Origin: Prostheceraeus crozeri
Lineage: Eukaryota; Platyhelminthes; Polycladida; Euryleptidae
Reading direction: 5' to 3'
Assembly (NCBI GenBank): GCA_907163375.1
Contig: CAJQUW010001725.1
Span: 21,006 to 85,005 of the forward strand
DNA: 64,000 bases
Under the pieces are notes generated by a model. The model did not search any database, was not told the origin of the DNA, and was given only the letters and a program-made list of their open reading frames with translations. Positions 56,242-64,000 of the stretch are shown here, piece after piece; positions within the stretch are counted from its first letter, which is position 1; each line of letters begins with the position of its first letter. The translations under genes were made by a program, and so were the position numbers.

Positions 56242-58328
56242 CAGGTTTCTGGAGATGTATGAAGCAGCTATAACGACACGGAAGCTGCGACTATAAAACC
56301 ATCCTTTGGACAGCGATTGAGAATTTTCTGGGATAATTAAAGCCATAGACTTGGCTGCTGCTATTTGGACAGATATTTGACTGCTATTTTGACAGTCATC
56401 ATTTCATATTGTCCATATTGCATTATATGTCCATGAACCTGTCGATATTGTCTTTTCCATTATTTCTGATGATTTTCAAGATTTCATGATAATTTAATGT
56501 CAATCGTGATTAGAATGTTTTGAAGCACAATTAAATTGCTTGGTTTCCCATACTAAATTCGAAGTTCAATTTGATTGAAAATTAGCTTCAAGATCTCTTG
56601 TCTGCATCGTTAACTTCTCGGCCTAATGAATTTTTGAAGTGAATTTAAATCATAGAGTAAGGATGTTAGGTAGAGTAGAGACTCAGCATATATTAAATCC
56701 CCATTGTAGATACTGTTTCGATTTTACTAAATGAACTCGATTTGATACCCACACCACATGTGAGACATGCAATTTCTAGACTTTTGAGGAAATTTACACG
56801 GATGTGACTGATCATGATAGCAATACAGAAGGAACAACAGGATTTTACAAATTGTCCGTGTCATGTCAACCTTGGAGAGGTAATATAGTTTATCAATTTA
56901 ACAATTCGATGGGCTACTATTACCTTAATGCTCAGCTTTATTAATAAAGGTAATTTCTTAAGCGTGATTATCTCTTCACAAAGCCTTTCACTGAAAGAGC
57001 AAATATTCATAAGCAAAGACACAGATCATAATTGACTTTAAAGGATATGTAAATGGGTACAAATTTCTATTCAGATTCAAGAAATGAAGTGCAAATTTAG
57101 GTTATGCCGACGAAAACTGAATTAAAAACTTTTGAAGATTGAATTTTCAGGAATTGGTTCATGAAATTTCCTTGATAGTCAGATCAATCTGCTTAATGAA
57201 GATGCCTGTTCGCAAATGCTATTTCCTTTTGATATCTATAAGTTTTGTACTACTTATATAGTGTGTATAGTGGATTCACGTTGGTAGTATATAAACACAG
57301 GAATAATTTGGAAAAATTTCGCTTCTGAAATATTGGTCGAATAATTTTTTGGACGGCAGAAACGCAATCTCTGCAGAAACTGATTTTTTCACACAGAAAA
57401 TCAGTTTTTTCTGTATACAGACACTTTTTAAACAGATAATCTACCTACTACGTATGTACTTACTCTATGATTCAACTCACAATTTTAATCGCTTATTGTG
57501 GCAAATTACATATCAGATAGCATTCTATATTAAATGTCTTTTTCAAGAGACATGGAGGTTAAACTTCAACTATGTAATGCAATATAAAGTGCAACCTTGT
57601 CACATTGAAAATCATGGAATTCACTACGATTTGTGGTTTGGTAAGTATACAAATAAATGAGAAATAACGAGGATGGGAGAAAAAGTTCTCTTGATACAAG
57701 TCCATTGATCAAGTCGGTGCTCATCCAGAACATGAGCGGTCAGTGAACGTTTAGATATTGCTTACCCTTTGACAATCATGACCTGTGAACAAGCCAAATC
57801 CGAACGCTCGTTTGACAGTAATTTTTAACCGACGCCACCACGGTCTTTAGACCAGGTTTGGCTTTGCCGGCTAAAACTGGTTTTTGTCAGTTTGTGGTGA
57901 ATGTCCGACAGAAGCTAGAATTCCGAAAAATCAATTAGTTTTTTCACAAAATGATCGACAATAGGGATTCGAATATTATTCCTGCGGGGTTTCAGAATTC
58001 AACTCTGTCATTCATATAAATATTCAATATCAGATATATTATGAACGATGGAAGATGTTGTCTTAATTTGCTGTCTGCCAATTTCTTGAACTTTTCAGAA
58101 TACAGTTGAACTTCATCACCACTTACAATCAGTTTACTTAACAGACGTCGATAAATGCTTTCAGATCTGTCATCAAATGAGTGCTTTTGTTAATGAAAAA
58201 ATGTTATTCCATTAAATCTAAAAAAAAATGAAATGAACGCATCAATAAAACTTTGGTCATCACTCCTTCATTTGAAAAGTGCGGATTATTATTCATGACA
58301 ATATGTCAGCAGCAGCATAGGCATAAAC
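56242..58328 (+). other. 3' flank of lectin-like copy B
   Basis: Same content as 39577-41661, including the shared 3' flank (about 56640-57340) and the unassigned 103-codon open frame at 57349-57660. Confidence 0.55.
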
Positions 58329-59147
58329 CAGGGATGCGGAGTCGGAGTCCCGGAGTCCTATCATTTTTGCTGGAGTCGGAGTCCTATCAAATGATAGGAC
58401 TCCGGACTCCGGTCTATAACTAGACCCGAAATATAATGCAAACAAACTATTAATCCTCGTATATACGGCTGTCACTGTCTTGATGTCAACTTTCTCCGTC
58501 AAACAAAAGCACAGAGACACTGCTGCATGCAAAGCTTGTAATAGTTGAGGCAATGAATCGTGATAGTGAAAAAAGGATTGTCTTTTCACTCGGTGATTTA
58601 GTAGAGAAGACAAGCCTTCCTAGCCTCAATCACACCTACGCACCAAAGGTCACATCAGAGACAAAAATGAAATGATAGTTTGTTTGAGAACGAAGCCTCT
58701 TATCCAAGCGTTAATCTTGTGTGATGACTCCTCCAAAGCGCGTATCAAAATCGAAAGTGTACTCATATTTTTTGAAGAAAGATGGAGATTTCTCTGCCTG
58801 GTAGAGACTGGAGAAAAACCGTCTGAGGCACACATCAACAAAATGGGTGGAGGCTAGTCGCATGCATCCATTGTATAATGACATTTGATAAACTTTCAAT
58901 TATTGATATTTTATCAATAAAATGAAATGGTGATGAAAATAATAAAATGAAAAAATATGAAAAATAAATAGATGAAATTTATTGATAATCAATACAGCAA
59001 TGATCACTAAAGATAGGTTCAGGTAAGCCTATAATGATCTGTGATATAGGTTACCAGCTTTTTTCAAAGCTGGGCTATATATATATATACTGGCCACCCG
59101 GAGTCGGAGTCGCAGTCCTATCAAAATGATAGGACTCCGCATCCCTG
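58329..59147. mobile_element. hAT-type MITE in copy B
   Basis: The same element as at 41662-42482, with target duplications GCATAAAC and GCGTAAAC on its two sides. It was therefore present before the segmental duplication. Confidence 0.9.
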
Positions 59148-59155
59148 GCGTAAAC

Positions 59156-61126
59156 ACATTCATTCTTGTGTGCAAGCACTGCTGAGATGCAAAATGAAGT
59201 GTAATGATCAGGGCTAGCAATTTTGCGGGAAAGATTAGTTTGTACCAGGGCAGGTGGAAAAACCGGTAAATACCGGATAAAATTGGTAAACTCAGGGAAA
59301 ATGGGAAATAATGGAACTGTTAGGGTACGTGGGAAACTTGCATTGCCATTAATATTCACTGTTAACCAATTTATATTCACATGACACTGGTCCGCATCTC
59401 TATACTGTCTCCTCATCGAACTGAGGCATCATCGCACAGCAGCAGTGCTTTCATCTAATGTTTTCAGGAATTGACCATAAATACATTTTATTTCATCAAC
59501 TTAGCATGAATAATGCACAAGACACATGATCATGTCTTTCGCTGTAGATTTCAAATTCTACATCTAATAGCGTAGCATAAATCTTGAGATTGTGCCCGTT
59601 TTACAAATACACCGTAATGCACCGCATATCTGGTAAATTCTATTCTAATTATCATAGGATCACAAATAGTAGTTTTCACCAGCTTTGACCAGTTTTACCC
59701 ATTGTTATAGTTTTTCCTGGACGGTTTATATCGGTTCTTACGAATGACATTTTCCACCCCTGGAAAAGCATCCACCCCTGCTGTCATGACAAGATCAAGA
59801 TGCTTGCTAAATTGTGAGTAGATGCCTCATTGATTGGCAATGACCATGCAAGCGCTTAAGCAATTTCTCGTTTTCGAGCCACTTACTTGTGACATTGCTT
59901 TCATCTGTTTGCTAAGTAAAACTTGTCTAGACTCGGAAGTATATTAATTAAGCACAATGCTTTATTCTTGTTGGGTTCCTGGCCCATGCGAGCTAGTGCT
60001 TATGAATATGGGAGAGCCTGAGGCTCAAGAGTCAGCGCTTGTGAGCATGGCCGTAATAATGAGGATGATTGATGACAGCACTGTCATCGATGAAAGTCAG
60101 CATGACGCAGATGCAAAGGAATCGGTGTGAAGAAGCTTGATGAGGACCTTCCTATAAGAGCACCAATGCCCACAATCATGACATAATTTGTGCTCAGGAC
60201 ATGCAGTTCACTGAAACAGCAATAGTTAATAGTTGAAAACAGCTCTCAAAGATAGATCGACATTCGATTCAAATAATTTTGTAATTGTTGCAGTTGTAGC
60301 CATGAAATAGCAATGATGAATTCGATCTCGAGATCTCGACTATTCGAGATTAGATTTTTTAATTATACATGCATTTAACCCTAGAAATACGGCACCGGCC
60401 AATTGACTGGTCAGACATTTTAATATTTTGATTGCGAAATGTAGATGCAAGCGAAAAAAGTGAGCTTTCACGACTTTTCATGAGTTTAAGTAAGATATAG
60501 GTAACGCTATGATGTATGTTTCGACATTTCTGTTGCTTGAATGACTACATGGGTGATGAAGATTCTAAACAGCGCACATGTTGGTCATAAAGTCCATCAA
60601 ATTGATGGACATAAAGAATTCCTGAAATTTGCAGCATTTAACGTAGTATTCAGTATACGATAAGGTTTTAAAAATTACCATTTATATTGACGATCAGCCT
60701 ACTTGAAAAATTCCACATCTCTTCTTAATAGCGCACATTTCATACTTCAGTGTATTTTAATGTTTTAAATTGTGTTGTTTCCTGTTGCAATGTGAAGCCC
60801 TTAGTAGACGTACCTGATTAAACATATGATCTCAATGGTTTCACTGTGGATTTGATTCAAAGAAGAGCCCAAAGACATGCACTGTTCCTGGCATATCAAA
60901 TCAATCAATCGATTTAATGCTCAGCACTTGCATTATTCTCAAACATAAGCATAGAGCTGTGTAAATTTTCACTCACGACAGTAATAGAATCTAATTGTCT
61001 GGATTACTGCCTCAACTGATGTTGGTTTTCACGCAAGTAGAGCTCAACACACTCGTTAATGAGATGTATTTACGTAGTTATTGATAAATTCTGACTTCAG
61101 TGCTAATGACCATAATTGATTATATA
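59156..61126. other. Non-coding part of copy B
   Basis: Equivalent to 42491-44460, with the same piggyBac-like end TTAACCCTAG near 60377. No gene recognised. Confidence 0.45.
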
Positions 61127-61940
61127 CAGCAATCCCTCCTACTTCGCGGCTTCAACTATCGCGGGCTTTCATAAAATATTCCAATCTTTTTAGCACATTT
61201 GTTTTGTTATTTCACGGGGTATCGCGGCCATTCGAGTTTCTTCATTTTCATTTAAAATGACAATTTATGCTTGAAAAGTCGTTTTCGCACTTTAATATTC
61301 AGTATATTGGGTGACGATGCCTTGATTTAATACTGGTCAGACACTTGTCTGACGATGATCTATGAGTATAGATCGATTTATATTACCTAAAGAGAAACAA
61401 TAATTTTGAATTGAACATCAGCTTACTTGGTTCTTCTCGCAACATACTCTATTCAGACACTGTGAAGTACATGTATACGTATACTTTAATAGTTTTATGT
61501 CAATACGTGGCTTCAGGGCGTTCTCTCCACCGGTGTTGGTCTCCATCTGTAGCAATTGTACACTCAGTCTCGGCGCACCGTTCATCGATATGAAAGTCAG
61601 ACTCAAGAGTTGACCTGTGGTAGTGGTCAGATCGACCTCCCTCCCCCTTCCCCCCCCCCACACACAGTTCAACACGACGTTATGGATGAGGCTGTCAATC
61701 TCGCCAAGCTCCTTGGGGGAGATGACTTCTCCTACATGAAGACGGAAGATGACGACGACCTCATTGATTCCCAATCCAAACCCTGACCGACGACGACCTT
61801 GCCGAGATGACCAAGTCTGCAAGTGAGGAGGAGGTAGATTCAGATAACCCCACAGAAGTTGAAGAGAAAGCTAGCCTGACTCTTGAGCGGCTCGCGGATC
61901 TCGTCAGGAGTGCTAAAGAACTTCAGAACAAGGCTGAAGT
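61127..61940 (+). pseudogene. Tigger/pogo remnant in copy B, further decayed
   Basis: The left end CAGCAATCCCTCC is at 61127. The transposase C terminus begins at 61683 (MDEAVNLAKLLGGDDFSYM), shifts frame near 61783 and stops abruptly at about 61940. The last roughly 65 codons present in copy A are deleted here. Confidence 0.75.
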
Positions 61941-61954
61941 CTAAGACTAATCTA

Positions 61955-62529
61955 GACAATATACATATATATGGGAAGAATGAGTTCAATCGTCGCTCTG
62001 TCGAGCAATAGGGAATCCGGTGATGACCGGTGGCCGGTAACTGTGGAGGAACAAGATAATTTAAGGGGTGGTCCGAACATTTTTACGAAGAGAAAAACTT
62101 CAGAGAAGCCTGCTTATGGGCATCGACAATGTCACGGATTACAGGACAAGGGCAGGACTCGTTGCAGATAATGCGATGTGCTCGTTTTTGCAGTCGCTTC
62201 ATTTGAGAAGTGTCACTCACAGGAAGTTTACAAAATAGGGGAGCTGCATACATTGCAACAGACATGACAAATCCATTGTACACCTGAGCTAGACCCTTTT
62301 TGGGAACGAAAGATTTCAATGCACGAATGGTGTACAAACGTCTTGATGCAGTCAGGAATATTATCTGAAAATGATCATTCCAGGTTAGCTTATCGTTCAA
62401 TGTCACACCTAAAATGCTCACTTGAGAGGTCAATTTGAGGCCATCGCATCGTATGTACACTTGAGATATGAGCATATCCATAATGCAATTGCAAAAGGCT
62501 AGAAAGCAGTTTAAGTTCTGATGTGTCAA
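61955..62529 (-). pseudogene. LINE 3' fragment, copy B
   Basis: Counterpart of 45510-46091 (SQVSILGVTLNDKLTWNDHF, LQKRAHRIICNESCPCPVI). The frame is lost near 62083, before the C-terminal block. Confidence 0.78.
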
Positions 62530-62831
62530 AATTATGTTTTACACTTCAAAAAATCTAGTTTCTGCTTCATGGAAATTCCTTTTTCGCGGGAGGGTCTGGA
62601 ACGCAACTTCCATGAAGTAGGAAGGGTTTCTGTATATGAATACAATATGAAATACATTAAAGCTTACAGCCATGAGATTAGAGGAGTAATTACCCGTGCG
62701 TGTCCTTGACATGTGCGAATGTTCGAGTTGGCAATGAGTATTATACTATAGTTTTGCAATTCCATGATTGGTTCGCTCAAGATCTCATTGATGACTTCGT
62801 TTTTCTTCTACCTTTGAGCTTGGCGGCTCCT

Positions 62832-63490
62832 AGCTTTCGAGTACTGCATGGCGCAGAGACTAAGCTCCATGAATGTCAGGGAGACAAGGTGTGGTGGAAC
62901 ACTAGTCGACGATGACACTGTATTGACTGCTGCCCACTCTTTTGTGAGCGAAAATACTATGAAACTTGGAGTTAGAAATGAAACTGCATCAGTATGATAA
63001 TTATGTCCGATTACACGCTCATGATCGCTAAACTCCAGACCCTAATGGAAAAAGAATAAATGTGAATCTGTTCCTAGTGGATTTGACATGGAAACATTGC
63101 CATATTGAAGTTGATTGAAAAAATTCCGTTGTATACCTTCTCACCAATGCCAGAACTACAAGGAGTTCCTGTAGTAGAGATTGAAGATTTGCGTTATGTT
63201 GTTGGATGGGGAAGAAAGTGAGGCTCACAGTAAACTACTACAAAAAGGATCTCAAACAGTGATCATTTTCAGAGCACTGTGCACAATTCTATTGAGATTA
63301 TCCTGCATATCGTCTGGCCATATTAGCAGATCATTTGCGTGTAGTATCCGGTCCGGCCACCCCATGCCACGAGGATAATGGTGGTCTTTTGTTCTGCTTC
63401 CCTTAGTGCAAGCAGGTATCAACAGCTTTGTGTGAAGAGGGATGTGTGGCGAAGAAGTTCCCTCCGGCTATACAAAAGTCTCCAGATACG
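62832..63490 (+). pseudogene. Trypsin-like serine protease pseudogene, copy B
   Basis: Counterpart of 46391-47050. SFRVLHGAETKLHE is kept, then two bases are missing just before the CGG box, adding a frameshift not present in copy A. The active-site region again reads EDNGG rather than GDSGG (near 63376), so the serine was lost before the duplication. Other stops are shared with copy A. Confidence 0.75.
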
Positions 63491-64000
63491 TAAAATGTAT
63501 TGTAAGTCACTATTAGCGCACACACTCACTGCTGGCGAATACGATGATTGAACTATCAGTCACGTTCCAAGTCTCTTGCCGTTATAACATTGGAACATAT
63601 CTACTTGTACAGACAGCGGACAGTGAATATTTGTAAGTCCTACGCCTTAGAATAAGGGCTAAACAGAGATCACTGCGCAGATATCAATGAACGATGACAT
63701 CGAACATACAGTACAATCAAAATAAATTTTCTGATATCAGAGCATTTGTTTTTCCTTTGTGTATTAGTGGTCTTGGATTCACAGAAAAATAAACCTAGGT
63801 ATACTTTTACGTACCATGAAACGACGTACCATAGACCACAGCTTCATGTCCCATTGTCTTCAATTCATTCGAATGGCAGTTGCACTTTTGATCTTAATTA
63901 ACCGGCAACGTGCCATCCACAACCAGCGTAAAGTAACCATACAGCCATAGGCGTCGATCCCAGGGGGCAGGAGGGGCGGTCGCCCCCTGAAAAATTGTGT

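Larger units (their letters stand above)
55185..64000 (+). repeat. Segmental duplication, copy B (runs off the right edge)
   Basis: Direct-orientation copy of 38520-47561 with the same order of contents. It lacks about 230 bases of the Tigger C terminus and LINE edge present in copy A (45280-45505). If the arrangement is a simple tandem, the repeat unit is about 16.67 kb. Confidence 0.95.

Overview
This is an AT-rich animal genome window, probably from a marine invertebrate. The evidence is secreted PAN/C-type-lectin genes, a trypsin-like relic, and a mobile-element load (Crypton, piggyBac, hAT, Tigger, CR1-type LINE, Penelope, Ty3/gypsy, BEL/Pao, foldback and hairpin MITEs) typical of such genomes. 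I cannot name the species. No ribosomal RNA, CRISPR, operon or prokaryotic signature is present.

Layout. 0-3 kb: two different Crypton tyrosine recombinases pointing away from each other around two long hairpins. 7-9.15 kb: a decayed piggyBac. 12.1-12.5 kb: the 5' relic of a lectin-like gene. 12.6-15.5 kb: a cluster of inverted-repeat elements. 17.1 kb: first intact PAN/C-type-lectin-like gene. 18.2 kb: hAT-type element. 19.9-20.8 kb: 5'-truncated retroelement with a 16-bp target duplication. 21.05-27.07 kb: a CR1-type LINE interrupted by a young Ty3/gypsy element. 29.4-30.7 kb: Penelope-like relic. 30.95-32.3 kb: LINE fragment joined to a BEL/Pao gag relic. 32.6-33.6 kb: MITE. 38.5-47.56 kb and 55.18-64.0 kb: two copies of one segmental duplication (offset about 16.67 kb). 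Each copy carries a PAN/lectin-like gene, an hAT MITE, a deleted Tigger, a LINE 3' fragment and a trypsin-like pseudogene. 47.67-51.22 kb: an apparently complete piggyBac with an intact 578-aa transposase, matched ends and TTAA sites. 51.74-52.6 kb: an inverted copy of the lectin-gene 3' flank.

The host biology worth attention is the PAN/lectin-like family. It has three intact single-exon genes, one 5' relic, and further 3'-flank relics in direct and inverted orientation, which is a picture of gene birth and death. Every 5' region carries a short open reading frame, similar at the peptide level, just upstream of and in frame with the main ATG. The two recent copies differ mostly by amino-acid-changing substitutions, and one has lost a conserved cysteine. 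Everything else recognisable is mobile DNA or pseudogenes. Large stretches contain nothing I can identify.
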